DNA of 64,000 nt. It comes from Flavobacterium caseinilyticum (GTDB lineage: Bacteria; Bacteroidota; Bacteroidia; Flavobacteriales; Flavobacteriaceae). The notes below the pieces were generated by a model. That model made no database searches, was not told the DNA's origin, and was given only the letters and a program-made list of their open reading frames with translations. The position numbers and the translations under genes are program-made. Shown here piece by piece: positions 17,381 to 26,801 of the stretch (positions within the stretch are counted from its first letter, which is position 1; every line of letters begins with the position of its first letter). Where the stretch lies: contig NZ_SMFM01000002.1 in the NCBI RefSeq assembly GCF_004349085.1, forward strand, positions 434,001 to 498,000, written 5' to 3'.

Positions 17381-17779
17381 ATGCTTCAATTCTTAAAAAA
17401 TATATTTTCATTCAAATGTCCCCGATGTCACAAAGGAAACTTATTCATAAACAAATGGTATAATATCACCAATGGCAATAAAATGGTTGAAAAATGTTCC
17501 GTTTGTGGGCAGCGTACGGAATTAGAACCCGGGTTTTATCAAGGCACCGGTTATGTCAGTTATGGATTAACGGTTGGCATATCAATTGTAACTTTTGTAG
17601 CATGGATTGCTGCAACTGGTTATGGTTTTAAAAATAAAGAAGTTTTGTGGTGGTTCCCACTCAATGTTTTACTTCTTATCGTACTGCAACCTTGGTTAAT
17701 GCGTTTATCAAGAGTTTTGTGGTTGACCCTATTTTTTCATGGTGATGATAAATTTCACCCCAATAATACTAAAAAATAA
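17381..17779 (+). CDS. DUF983 small membrane protein ahead of cydAB
   Basis: A 132-residue protein with an N-terminal zinc-ribbon-like segment (CPRCHKGN near residue 12, CSVCGQRTELEPGFYQG near residue 45) and two membrane helices. This is the DUF983 family, common in Bacteroidota and often near respiratory oxidases. It precedes cydA by 6 bp and is likely co-transcribed, suggesting an oxidase assembly role. That role is inference. Confidence 0.85.
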   Translation: MLQFLKNIFSFKCPRCHKGNLFINKWYNITNGNKMVEKCSVCGQRTELEPGFYQGTGYVSYGLTVGISIVTFVAWIAATGYGFKNKEVLWWFPLNVLLLIVLQPWLMRLSRVLWLTLFFHGDDKFHPNNTKK

Positions 17780-17785
17780 TTACTT

Positions 17786-19138
17786 ATGGACGTAGAGATT
17801 CTTGCTCGAATTCAGTTTGCTTTCACCATTGCTTTTCATTATATCTATCCCCCTTTAAGCATTGGTATCGGTTTGATTATGGTGCTTATGGAAGGACTTT
17901 ACCTTAAAACGGGAAATAAAGAATATGAGATTTTAACGCGCTTTTGGATTAAAATATTTGCACTAACATTTGGTATTGGTGTGGCTACAGGTATTATCAT
18001 GGAATTTGAATTTGGTACCAACTGGGCCGTATATTCAAGATTTGTAGGTGATATTTTTGGTAGTGCTTTAGCTGCCGAAGGTTTATTTGCATTTGGTTTA
18101 GAAAGCACCTTTCTTGGTGTCTTGCTTTTCGGATGGAATAGAGTAAAGCCTTGGGTTCATTTTGTCTCTACATTAGGTGTTTTTTTAGGTTCCATGTTTT
18201 CCGCTGTTTGGATTGTAGTCGCTAATTCGTGGCAACAAACACCCGCAGGATTCCACATCGTAGGTGAAGGATTAATGGCGCGTGCCGAAGTAACTGATTT
18301 TTGGGCCATGGTGTTCAATCCCTCAAGTGTAGACCGAATAATCCATACCTGGCAAGGAGCTATTTTGGCGGGAGCATTTTTGGTCTTAAGTGTACATGCT
18401 TATTATATCAGAAAAGGACGTTACATCGAAATTTCTAAAAAAGCATTTAAAATATCGCTTGTTGTAGCAACTATCTTTTCTTTAGGTCAGTTAGTCTCAG
18501 GACACAGTTCAGCTGATGGCGTAGCGGTAAACCAACCCGCAAAATTAGCGGCAATGGAAGGGCATTTCGAAAAATCAGCACCAGCGGACTTGTATCTTTT
18601 GGGTTGGGTTGATAAAGAGAAACAAAAAGTTACCGGGATTGGTATTCCAGGCGGGCTGTCGTTTTTAGTGCACCAAGATTTTAAAGCGCCGATTACAGGG
18701 TTAAATAGTTTTCCGGTGGAAGACCGACCAAGCCAAATCAATGCTGTTTTTCAATTTTATCATATTATGATTGCAATTGGTATGACTTTAATCGCATTAT
18801 CATTGTTTGCTTGTTTTATGTGGTGGCGTGGAAAATTATTTGAAACAAAATGGTTGTTGTGGATTTTTTCTTTTGCTGTAATTTTACCTCAAATCGGCAA
18901 TCAAGTAGGATGGTTTGCAGCCGAGATGGGCAGACAACCTTGGGTAGTTTATGGTCTGTTACGAACCGATAAAGCTTTTTCACAAGAAGTTACTTCCAGT
19001 CACATCCTCTTTTCTTTAATCTTATTTTTGGTGGTTTATACGATCCTATTTGTTTTATTTATCTACATGGTAAACAAAAAAATCAAACACGGCCCTTATG
19101 AAGAAGCTCAGAAACCTGTAAATTTTACAACCATTTAA
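17786..19138 (+). CDS. cydA: Cytochrome bd quinol oxidase subunit I
   Basis: A 450-residue inner-membrane protein with the expected heme ligands His18 (AFHYIYPP) and His187 (IIHTWQG), and the GRQPWVVYGLLRT quinol-oxidase signature. Its length, shorter than E. coli CydA (about 520), places it in the short Q-loop group. It reduces O2 with menaquinol. Cytochrome bd is known to be less sensitive to sulfide than heme-copper oxidases, which fits its place in a sulfide-linked regulon. Confidence 0.95.
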   Translation: MDVEILARIQFAFTIAFHYIYPPLSIGIGLIMVLMEGLYLKTGNKEYEILTRFWIKIFALTFGIGVATGIIMEFEFGTNWAVYSRFVGDIFGSALAAEGLFAFGLESTFLGVLLFGWNRVKPWVHFVSTLGVFLGSMFSAVWIVVANSWQQTPAGFHIVGEGLMARAEVTDFWAMVFNPSSVDRIIHTWQGAILAGAFLVLSVHAYYIRKGRYIEISKKAFKISLVVATIFSLGQLVSGHSSADGVAVNQPAKLAAMEGHFEKSAPADLYLLGWVDKEKQKVTGIGIPGGLSFLVHQDFKAPITGLNSFPVEDRPSQINAVFQFYHIMIAIGMTLIALSLFACFMWWRGKLFETKWLLWIFSFAVILPQIGNQVGWFAAEMGRQPWVVYGLLRTDKAFSQEVTSSHILFSLILFLVVYTILFVLFIYMVNKKIKHGPYEEAQKPVNFTTI

Positions 19139-19159
19139 AAAACTTAAAAATTATTAATT

Positions 19160-20197
19160 ATGGAATATTTTTTAGGAGTTGATTATCCTACTTTATGGTA
19201 TTTAGTTATAGGGCTTTTATTTTCAGGTTATGCCATTTTAGAAGGGTTTGATTTTGGAGCCGGTGCCTGGCATCTATTTTTAAAAAAAGATTTAAGTCGC
19301 AGAGTTGCTATAAACGCCATTGCTCCGGTTTGGGATGCTAATCAAGTATGGCTTGTCATAGGTGGTGGCGCTTTATTTGCTGGATTTCCGGTAATGTACG
19401 CTACAATGTTATCCGCAATGTATGTTCCGTTTATGCTCTTTTTAATGTTTAATGTACTCCGTGCCGCAGCTATCAAATTTAGAAGTGCCGAAGAGATGCT
19501 TTGGTGGAGAAAAACTTGGGATTATGTATACAGTGTCTCAAGTATTATGATTTCATTTTTGTTAGGTGTTGTTTTAGGTAATATTTTACAAGGTTTTGCA
19601 TTGGGACCAAATCATACATATCAAGGAGGCATGTTTTTCTCTTTTCTTAGTCCATACGCAATTATGGTTGGCTTGACTACTTTATCACTATTCATGACGC
19701 AAGGTGCTATTTATCTGTTATTAAAAACCGAAGGAAGACTCCATGCAAGACTTACTTTCTTACTGAAGAAGGGAATGATATTTTTTATTATAAGCTTCGG
19801 AATGACCACACTTTATACCTTAGTTTTTATACCAGAAGTTACCGAAAATTTCAGAGCAAATCCACTTTATTTCGTTGTTCCGATAGTGTCTTTTTTGGCA
19901 GTAGCTAATGTTCCGCGTTTAGCGTCAAAAAAGCGTTATATGTTGGCATTGGTTTTCTCCTCTTTGACAATGGCGTTTTTGCTTGTTCTGGTTGCTTTAC
20001 AATTGTATCCAACGTTATTAATTTCTACAATCGACCCAAAGTACAGCGTAACCATTTACAATGCGGCTTCATCACAAAAATCATTAGGAATCATGTTGAC
20101 TATTGTAGTAATTGGAACACCGTTACTTGCAGCCTATTTTATCTTTTTGTACCGAACATTCAATGGAAAAGTAAAACTGGATGATACCAGTTATTAA
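19160..20197 (+). CDS. cydB: Cytochrome bd quinol oxidase subunit II
   Basis: A 345-residue protein with about nine membrane helices. The N-terminal FSGYAILEGFDFGAGAWHLF and the NAIAPVWDANQVWLVIGGGALFAGFP segments are CydB signatures. It partners CydA, encoded 21 bp upstream. No CydX-like ORF was noticed. Confidence 0.95.
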   Translation: MEYFLGVDYPTLWYLVIGLLFSGYAILEGFDFGAGAWHLFLKKDLSRRVAINAIAPVWDANQVWLVIGGGALFAGFPVMYATMLSAMYVPFMLFLMFNVLRAAAIKFRSAEEMLWWRKTWDYVYSVSSIMISFLLGVVLGNILQGFALGPNHTYQGGMFFSFLSPYAIMVGLTTLSLFMTQGAIYLLLKTEGRLHARLTFLLKKGMIFFIISFGMTTLYTLVFIPEVTENFRANPLYFVVPIVSFLAVANVPRLASKKRYMLALVFSSLTMAFLLVLVALQLYPTLLISTIDPKYSVTIYNAASSQKSLGIMLTIVVIGTPLLAAYFIFLYRTFNGKVKLDDTSY

Positions 20198-20248
20198 TTA
20201 AAAATAGCATTTGATTTTAATCCATAAAAAAATAAAGAATACACAAAT

Positions 20249-20845
20249 ATGAAAAATTTTTGGAATGACCGATACAGCGAAAAAGAATATGTCTATGGAG
20301 AAGAACCTAATGTTTTTTTCGCTGAACAACTCCAACAGTTAGCTCCCGGAAAAATCATTCTACCCTGCGAAGGCGAAGGAAGAAATGCAGTTTATTCTGC
20401 AGGCAATGGATGGGAAGTACATGCTTTTGATACCAGTATAATAGGAAAATCAAAAGCAATACAATTAGCTGCTCGTAAAGAGGTTTCCATTAATTATACG
20501 ATTGAAGATGCTGTCTCGGTAACTTACGAGAAAAATAGTATTGATGCAGTTGCTTTTATCTATGCGCATTTCCCTGCGTCAATTCGAAAAAAAATACACC
20601 AAAAAGCAATCACTTGGTTGAAGCCCGGAGGCAAAATTATAATAGAAGCTTTTACTCCTGAACAATTGCAAAACAACTCTGGTGGACCTAAAGAAGTATC
20701 GATGCTGTATACCAAAGAAATGTTGCTTGAAGATTTTGAAGAATTAACCTGTGATGTAATCGAAACACAAAGTGTAGCATTAAGCGAAGGTGAATTTCAT
20801 AAAGGCAAAGCAGCTATTATACGCTTCATTGGAACCAAAAAATAA
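20249..20845 (+). CDS. Class I SAM-dependent methyltransferase
   Basis: A 198-residue methyltransferase related to TehB/thiopurine-type enzymes. The N-terminus (FWNDRYSEKEYVYGEEPN) is typical. Motif I reads LPCEGEGRNAVYSA rather than the usual GCGxGRNA. A later WLKPGGKIIIEAF strand is motif III-like. It may detoxify thiols or metalloids. It sits 51 bp after cydB and may be read through from it. Confidence 0.85.
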   Translation: MKNFWNDRYSEKEYVYGEEPNVFFAEQLQQLAPGKIILPCEGEGRNAVYSAGNGWEVHAFDTSIIGKSKAIQLAARKEVSINYTIEDAVSVTYEKNSIDAVAFIYAHFPASIRKKIHQKAITWLKPGGKIIIEAFTPEQLQNNSGGPKEVSMLYTKEMLLEDFEELTCDVIETQSVALSEGEFHKGKAAIIRFIGTKK

Positions 20846-20868
20846 AGAAACTAAAATGAATCATTGAA

Positions 20869-20913
20869 CGTGATTTATATCACATTTTACAATAAAACTA
20901 TACTTTAAATTTG
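20869..20913 (+). promoter_or_regulatory. Crp-type operator and promoter of the copper-receptor operon
   Basis: CGTGATTTATATCACA at 20869-20884 with the -7 element TAAATTTG ending at 20913, 36.5 bp from the centre. The predicted start of the small gene is 40 bp further on. Confidence 0.82.
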
Positions 20914-20952
20914 TTCAAGATTACAAAAATCTCTTGTTAACTCACTTCTCTT

Positions 20953-21342
20953 TTGAAAACAGTACTGAAATATATATTTTTAACGGTATTTTTAATATCT
21001 ATTTTATTTTATAATTTAAGAATGACTTATTCTATTCTTGATTTTTCATTAAATAATACTGACTTTACCGAAAAATATTGCGAAAACAAGGATAAACCAA
21101 TCTTGAAATGTAATGGAAAGTGTGCTTTGGCAAAAATAGCGAAAGCAGCTGAAAACCAAAATCCTGATAAAGATATTAGTATTGAAAAAGAAATAGTACT
21201 CTTTTTTCAACCCATCGAAATTATTGAATTCAAATTGTTTATTGCAATAAAAAATAACATCCAAACAAAATGTAAGCTGCATAATTTCAATAGTTTTGGA
21301 AATAATTTTCACCCTCCACAAAACTTTTTTTCATTTTCGTAA
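20953..21342 (+). CDS. Small cysteine-containing membrane protein preceding a copper receptor
   Basis: A 129-residue protein read from a TTG start, since no upstream ATG is in frame. It has one N-terminal hydrophobic segment (about residues 5-24), then a cysteine cluster (Cys43, and CNGKC about 10 residues on) and ends in a PP-containing tail (FHPPQNFFSFS). Proteins of this type commonly precede TonB receptors in Flavobacteria. It resembles the products at 41509-41847 and 45297-45662 in size and layout. The cysteines suggest metal, perhaps copper, handling. Confidence 0.7.
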   Translation: MKTVLKYIFLTVFLISILFYNLRMTYSILDFSLNNTDFTEKYCENKDKPILKCNGKCALAKIAKAAENQNPDKDISIEKEIVLFFQPIEIIEFKLFIAIKNNIQTKCKLHNFNSFGNNFHPPQNFFSFS

Positions 21343-21376
21343 ATTAAAAAAATCCTATCAATTTTAAAACTTTAAA

Positions 21377-23485
21377 ATGAAAAATACATTCATTGTGGCT
21401 TTGCTATGGTGTTCTGTTGTATCTTTTGGACAAACCAAAGAAACTACAAACAAGCAAGATACAGTAAACAAAAAAACGATATTATTAAATGAGGTTATCG
21501 TTACCGGAAACACAAAAACGGACCCAACACTTACTATCGTAAAACAAGATTACAAGGAAAAAGTAGTCCAACCAAAAAATGCAGGGGAATTATTCAGTGA
21601 TATCAACGGTTTTTCTTTGATTAAAAGAGGAAGCTATGCCGTAGATCCCGCTTTTAGAGCAAGTCAGTACGAACAGTTAAATGTCCAGTTCGATGGTGGA
21701 ACCAAAGCATCGCACGCCTGCCCCAACCGAATGGATCCGATTACCACATTAGTAAATCCTGAGGAAGTCAGCAAAATAGAAATTATCAAAGGTCCCTTTT
21801 CGGTTCGCTATGGAAATACTTTTGGAGGAGTCGTAAATTTAGTGACTAGAAACGCTAAGGATAGTGATAAAAAAGTATCCGGTTCCTTATCTTCTGGTTA
21901 TGAAAGCAATGGCAATTCACTAGTAAACATGCTACATTTAGCCGGAAACTTTGGCAAATTTGATATATCTGGAAATCTGAGTTATCGAGATTATGGGAAT
22001 TATAAAGATGGTGACGGTACCGAAATCCCCTCTTCTTTTAAAAGTACCAGCTATGGCCTAAAAGTAGGCTATAATTTTACTGATAATCAAAGATTACAAG
22101 CCAATTTTCGTCAGAATTTTGGAAGAGATGTTCTTCATGCCGGATTGTCTATGGATACTGACATTGATGACAGCTCCATTGGAAGTTTAGATTACAAATG
22201 GATAAGCGACAGTAAAATATTCAAAGGATTATCTGCTAAGGTCTATTATTCATTTGTAGATCACTTGATGAGTAATACAAGAAGAGCTGCTTATGCCAGT
22301 ACCGAAGCGTCTTCTGCAGTAAATGCCACGACTTACGGAGGAAAACTGGAAGCAGAATGGAATTTTACTGAACGTTGGAAACTTTTCACTGGTCTTGATA
22401 TGGTTAACATTTCTCGTGAAGGCGGACGAGATCGACTGGTGAAAAGAAATATGGCGGGCATGGTATTACCTACTCCAATGGCTTATTATGACAAAGTGTG
22501 GCAAGACAGTTACAATAATACTTTTGGAACCTTTGCGGAAGCTAAGTGGTTTGCTTCTGAAAAATCAATTTTCAATATAGGGGCAAGAATAGATTTTGTT
22601 ACTTCTGAAGCAAGGGATCTAGATCCTAATTTTGCTGCATTGTATCCAAATTTAGAACAAAGAAATGAGGCTAACTTCAGCGGAACCATTTCGTATAAAA
22701 GATTACTTTCTCCAGATTATACTTTGGAAATTGCCTACGGGAGAGGAACTCGTGCTGCCAATATTGAGGAGCGTTATATTTCCTATTTCAATATCGGTCG
22801 TGACCCTTACGAATACATTGGAAATCCAAATCTAAAAGCGGAAACCAATAATCAGTTTGAATTAGGTTTGACAGGAAAAGAAACTATTTCCGGTTTTTTT
22901 GAACAAATAAAATTCGGAAGTTCCATTTACTATTCTATCTATGAAAATTATATTATGGGAGTGGTTGATGAAACCTTAATTAGAAAATACAACCCTACTA
23001 CTCCACCTATCCATCCAAAAGTTTTTAGAAATATTGAAAATGCTTTCAAAACAGGATTCGAAGTCTTTGGGGATATAAAATTTGCAAAGTATTTTAATTT
23101 CCTGACAGAAGTCGCCTATGTTTACACAGAGAATAAAGACTATAAGGAGAGTTTACCCCTTACACCGCCTTTGGTAACCCGATTGAAACTTGGTTTTGAA
23201 AAGGACATTTTTTGGGCAGCAATTCATTATACATTGACTGCTGCGCAAAATAAAATCTCAAAATCCTATGATGAAATTCCAACTTCAGGATATGAAATCA
23301 TGGACATAAAAGTGGGTTTTACTCCTATAAAAGACCTAAATCTAGGAATGGGAATATTGAATCTTTTTGACAAACAGTACAACAATCATTTAAGTTATGC
23401 TTTCAACGGCCAAACTGGATTTTCAAGAACTCCAATAACCGAAATAGGACGGAATTTTACCGTTTTTGTGAATTATACATTTTAA
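21377..23485 (+). CDS. OprC/NosA-like copper TonB-dependent receptor
   Basis: A 702-residue outer-membrane receptor: signal peptide (about 18 residues), TonB-box region, plug domain (about residues 40-160) and a 22-strand beta barrel ending in NYTF. Two motifs match the copper site described for Pseudomonas OprC: CxxxM (Cys115-Met119 in HACPNRMDP) and HxM (His296-Met298 in VDHLMSN). It is therefore likely to import copper, which would supply the heme-copper oxidase and other copper enzymes. It lies 34 bp after the cysteine-rich small protein and shares its Crp-type promoter. Confidence 0.85.
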   Translation: MKNTFIVALLWCSVVSFGQTKETTNKQDTVNKKTILLNEVIVTGNTKTDPTLTIVKQDYKEKVVQPKNAGELFSDINGFSLIKRGSYAVDPAFRASQYEQLNVQFDGGTKASHACPNRMDPITTLVNPEEVSKIEIIKGPFSVRYGNTFGGVVNLVTRNAKDSDKKVSGSLSSGYESNGNSLVNMLHLAGNFGKFDISGNLSYRDYGNYKDGDGTEIPSSFKSTSYGLKVGYNFTDNQRLQANFRQNFGRDVLHAGLSMDTDIDDSSIGSLDYKWISDSKIFKGLSAKVYYSFVDHLMSNTRRAAYASTEASSAVNATTYGGKLEAEWNFTERWKLFTGLDMVNISREGGRDRLVKRNMAGMVLPTPMAYYDKVWQDSYNNTFGTFAEAKWFASEKSIFNIGARIDFVTSEARDLDPNFAALYPNLEQRNEANFSGTISYKRLLSPDYTLEIAYGRGTRAANIEERYISYFNIGRDPYEYIGNPNLKAETNNQFELGLTGKETISGFFEQIKFGSSIYYSIYENYIMGVVDETLIRKYNPTTPPIHPKVFRNIENAFKTGFEVFGDIKFAKYFNFLTEVAYVYTENKDYKESLPLTPPLVTRLKLGFEKDIFWAAIHYTLTAAQNKISKSYDEIPTSGYEIMDIKVGFTPIKDLNLGMGILNLFDKQYNNHLSYAFNGQTGFSRTPITEIGRNFTVFVNYTF

Positions 23486-23523
23486 GTATCATGACCAATG
23501 AAACAGTAAAAAATTAATTTAAT

Positions 23524-23615
23524 AAAAAAGTCCCTGTTCTGCGTTTACAATCAACGTATTCAGGGATTTTTTCTATTAATTGTTGTTCTTCATGGTTAAT
23601 TTTAATGTTATAAAA
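23524..23615 (-). pseudogene. Remnant of a second ICMT-like methyltransferase gene
   Basis: On the minus strand this stretch reads NHEEQQLIEKIPEYVDCK followed by RRTGTFL, closely matching the C-terminus of the complete gene at 26339-26791 (NYEEQQLIKKFPEYVEYK). Only about 30 codons remain, bounded upstream by a stop. The DNA is also clearly alike (compare TCAACGTATTCAGGGA in both). The two copies lie in the same orientation on either side of the TonB receptor and small gene. Confidence 0.8.
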
Positions 23616-23681
23616 CTAATATTAATATGTGCTAATAAACAACTTGTAAAAACGATACTATTAACATCTGATTTTTAGAAA

Positions 23682-25922
23682 TTAATTCAAAACCTGGAAA
23701 GGAATTATTACTGTAAAACTTATATCACGACCTTGATTATAAAAATATAATGATTTTAATGTCGATAAATGATCGTAATAACCAATGTCAAAAATATTGT
23801 TTCCTGCAAGTGTTATTGTCAATTGTTGTTTACCAATTTTCATCATAGTATTAATGCTCAAATTAGTTAAAGTATAACCTTCCGATTGAATTTCTTTATA
23901 ACCAAAATTTGGCTGATTGAAAGCCGTTAAAAAAACAATTTTTAAGTTTGGCTTCAGAAAAACCCCTAACTTTTCTTTCTCAAATTTAAGTTCGTATCGC
24001 AGTTTCTGAGCTGGAATAAACGGTAGGTTTTCATTATTACCTTTCTCTCCTCTCACATAGGAGTAGCTGCTTTCAAAATGCAACCAAGGCATCTTTTCTG
24101 TATGAATATGAATACCAGCTTCACCTCCATATAGGTTGGCATTGGTTTGCAAATAGTTAAACTTTTCGATGTTTTGTGGCGTATAAGTTCCTGTTGGTGA
24201 ATAATAGATATAATTTTCTATTTTGTTATAGAAACCAGCAAGATCAAACGAAATTAATTTTCCGTGATAATGTGTACTCAAATCGGCTTGGTAGGCATCT
24301 TGACTTTTAAGATTTATATCGCCTGTTTCAAAACGGTTACCGTGAATTCCGTTTGAGGTTAATTCTGCAAGATTCGGGCTTCTAAATGCTTTTGCAAAAT
24401 TTGCTCTAACCATAAACTTGTTGTTAATTTTGTAAGTTGAACCCAACGATGCACTATAATCAGAAAACGTATTCGATTTGGCACTTTTGTAGGTTACTGG
24501 TGTTGTTGGAACTCCCAATTCGAATGCGTCAAATTTATTTATATCATAACGGAAACCTCCTTGAATACTATATTTATTAGAAATTTCTGTTTGAAACAAA
24601 CTTAAAAAACCAATGTTATTTGAATTAGCATCTTGCAAAAATTTTTGCAATCTATTTTCTAAATTTCTATTAGTTTGATTTAAACCCTGAACTCCTAAAA
24701 TAAAATTTGTTTTGTCAGAAAAAGCATAAGTTGCTTTACTCTCATAAGTGATGGTTTTAAGCTGCATTTCTGCTTTTGGAATATCATTATCTGTATATCC
24801 TATTCGGTCTGCCAGCTGGTAAGACCCATTTAAAGAGACTTTTATTTTATTGAAAAATAAATTATTTTCAGTTGCCGCTATTTGATGTTTCAAATCTTGA
24901 GAATAAATACCAACATTATCTCCTTGAGAAGTAATAAGCGGAATTACTGGTGCTAAAACTAACCCTAGATCTTGTTTGAAATAATCATAAAAAACTTTAA
25001 AAGTTCCTAATTTACCAGTTGTACCAAGGTTTACTTTTACACTTGTTTCGTTAAAACGAGAATTGGGAACAAATGTTTTATTAGCCTGTAAATAATCCTC
25101 GTGCTGTTTATTATTTACTCTAAAACCTCCAAAAAATGAATTTGATGCTCCTTTCATTCCCAAACTATTGCTATAACCTCTAGTGTTTGAAAAATATTGT
25201 CCACGATAATCTCCTGAAATTGTTCCTGCTGCCGCTGGTTTTTCTTTAATAAAATTAAGCACACCTCCTATTGCATCAGACCCATAAAGTAATGACGACG
25301 GACCTTTGATAACCTCAACTCTATCTACACCATTTTCGTCAAGACCCAATGGATGGTTTTCGCTATATTGATAATTTTCCATCCTGAAACCGTTATTTAG
25401 AACTAGAATGTTATTCATAGACAAACCTCTAATTACTGGTTTAGAAATTCCTTGACCTTTAGAAATCATATCTACGCCTGGAATTTTAGTCAAACTTTCC
25501 ATAAAATTAGGTGTTCCAGATGAGGCAATATCTTTATTTTTTAACAAGTCAATTTTTATTGCATTTTGATGTTGTGATGAAATATATCCACCAGAAATAA
25601 CAACTTCATCAAGTTCCATTAGAGCTTCTTCGAGTTTTAATTTAATAATGTTTTCAGCATTTTTAAGATTTATTGTAAATAATTTAGATATATATTGGGG
25701 ATGGGAAATTTGTATTTTGACAAAACCTTTTGGTAGGTTTTGGAAAGAGAATTTTCCTCTTTCATCGCTAGTTTCGGTTTTGTTTAGCTCTGGTAAATAA
25801 ATAGTTGCACCAGGAATTCTAGCACTTTCAAAATCAATAACTTCTCCATAGATGGTTGTGTTTTGAGCATTTGCTTTTACGAAAAGAAACAACACAAAGA
25901 AACATATAATGATATTTTTCAT
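23682..25922 (-). CDS. TonB-dependent receptor with N-terminal carboxypeptidase-like domain
   Basis: I start this gene at 25922, giving a 20-residue signal peptide ending KANAQ and about 746 residues. Residues about 20-105 form a CarboxypepD_reg-like Ig domain (GEVIDFESARIPGATIYLP), then come a plug domain (GVDRVEVIKGPSSLLYGSDA) and a barrel. The ligand is not obvious. Similar receptors import metals or siderophores. It is the last gene of a five-gene minus-strand run that begins with the DUF3365 cytochrome at 29390. A longer frame to 25991 lacks a signal peptide at its N-terminus and is unlikely. Confidence 0.88.
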   Translation of the reverse strand: MKNIIICFFVLFLFVKANAQNTTIYGEVIDFESARIPGATIYLPELNKTETSDERGKFSFQNLPKGFVKIQISHPQYISKLFTINLKNAENIIKLKLEEALMELDEVVISGGYISSQHQNAIKIDLLKNKDIASSGTPNFMESLTKIPGVDMISKGQGISKPVIRGLSMNNILVLNNGFRMENYQYSENHPLGLDENGVDRVEVIKGPSSLLYGSDAIGGVLNFIKEKPAAAGTISGDYRGQYFSNTRGYSNSLGMKGASNSFFGGFRVNNKQHEDYLQANKTFVPNSRFNETSVKVNLGTTGKLGTFKVFYDYFKQDLGLVLAPVIPLITSQGDNVGIYSQDLKHQIAATENNLFFNKIKVSLNGSYQLADRIGYTDNDIPKAEMQLKTITYESKATYAFSDKTNFILGVQGLNQTNRNLENRLQKFLQDANSNNIGFLSLFQTEISNKYSIQGGFRYDINKFDAFELGVPTTPVTYKSAKSNTFSDYSASLGSTYKINNKFMVRANFAKAFRSPNLAELTSNGIHGNRFETGDINLKSQDAYQADLSTHYHGKLISFDLAGFYNKIENYIYYSPTGTYTPQNIEKFNYLQTNANLYGGEAGIHIHTEKMPWLHFESSYSYVRGEKGNNENLPFIPAQKLRYELKFEKEKLGVFLKPNLKIVFLTAFNQPNFGYKEIQSEGYTLTNLSINTMMKIGKQQLTITLAGNNIFDIGYYDHLSTLKSLYFYNQGRDISFTVIIPFQVLN

Positions 25923-26018
25923 TTTTTTTTGATATAATTTTTTGATAAATGAGTACAAAGCATTAATGTCCAAAGTCATATAGACAATCAACAGTATACT
26001 TTTTTGGATTTAAAATAA

Positions 26019-26339
26019 TTATACCATATTTGGCGGTCCTCGTGAAAGAAATGAAAATTTGAGGCTATTTGTAAGAGAGATTACAAGATAATTTTCATTA
26101 AAATAATATTTTGTTTCAGATGAATTAATCTCGTATAAAAAACCAAATGTTGTAAATACAGATAATACAAAATGTTCAACAGGACATTTTTCTTTAAAGG
26201 AATGAAATCGGGTTTCCTCAGAATACTTATGATTTAATGAATGGTCGTGATAAAGATCATCAATAATTTTAACCGAAATTGGGGTTAAAAAAATAAACAA
26301 TAATAAAAATACAGATATGTTTTTGATATTATTTTTCAT
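26019..26339 (-). CDS. Small His/Cys-containing protein preceding a TonB receptor
   Basis: A 106-residue protein with one N-terminal hydrophobic segment, a HDHSLNH motif, HSFKEKCPVEHF in the middle and the C-terminal tail LSRGPPNMV. Short proteins with a His-rich motif, a CPVEHF-like core and a GPP or PP ending precede many TonB receptors in Bacteroidota. The His and Cys suggest metal binding. It overlaps the ICMT-like gene upstream by one base (TAATG), so it is translationally coupled. Confidence 0.65.
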   Translation of the reverse strand: MKNNIKNISVFLLLFIFLTPISVKIIDDLYHDHSLNHKYSEETRFHSFKEKCPVEHFVLSVFTTFGFLYEINSSETKYYFNENYLVISLTNSLKFSFLSRGPPNMV

Positions 26340-26791
26340 TAAAACAATCTTACAAAAAACTTCCCAGTTTTGTGTTTATATTCAACGTATTCAGGGAATT
26401 TTTTTATTAATTGTTGTTCTTCATAGTTAGTTTTAATATGAAAAAGCAGCATTAACAATACTGAAATACACAATTTATAAATGGAATTTTGATAAACACT
26501 ATATCCTATTAACATAAAAATTATTCCAGTATAAATGGGATGTCTAACCAGTTTATACAATCCGTTTTGAATTAAAATGGCCCTATCTCTTGGTGTTGGA
26601 AAAGGTGATAAATTTTTATTTATTTGCAATAGTGCAAATATTAAAATTAGGGTTCCTAAACCCGAAATGAAAAGTCCCCCTTTTTGAACAATAAAAGAAA
26701 ACCCCAAAGAACCATCGACTACTAGTGTATAAAATACAAAAAGCAGCAATTGAATACTAACAAATAAAATGTCTTTAGGGTTTATTTTCAT
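26339..26791 (-). CDS. Isoprenylcysteine carboxylmethyltransferase-like membrane methyltransferase
   Basis: A 150-residue protein with about four membrane helices and the ICMT/PEMT core GLYKLVRHPIYTGIIF, followed by NYEEQQLIKKFPEYVEYK, the conserved EE and FxxY pattern that binds SAM. The bacterial substrate is unknown. It lies 10 bp after gapN in the same operon. Its 3-prime end is partly duplicated at 23524-23615. Confidence 0.82.
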   Translation of the reverse strand: MKINPKDILFVSIQLLLFVFYTLVVDGSLGFSFIVQKGGLFISGLGTLILIFALLQINKNLSPFPTPRDRAILIQNGLYKLVRHPIYTGIIFMLIGYSVYQNSIYKLCISVLLMLLFHIKTNYEEQQLIKKFPEYVEYKHKTGKFFVRLF

Positions 26792-26801
26792 TCTATAAAT
26801 A

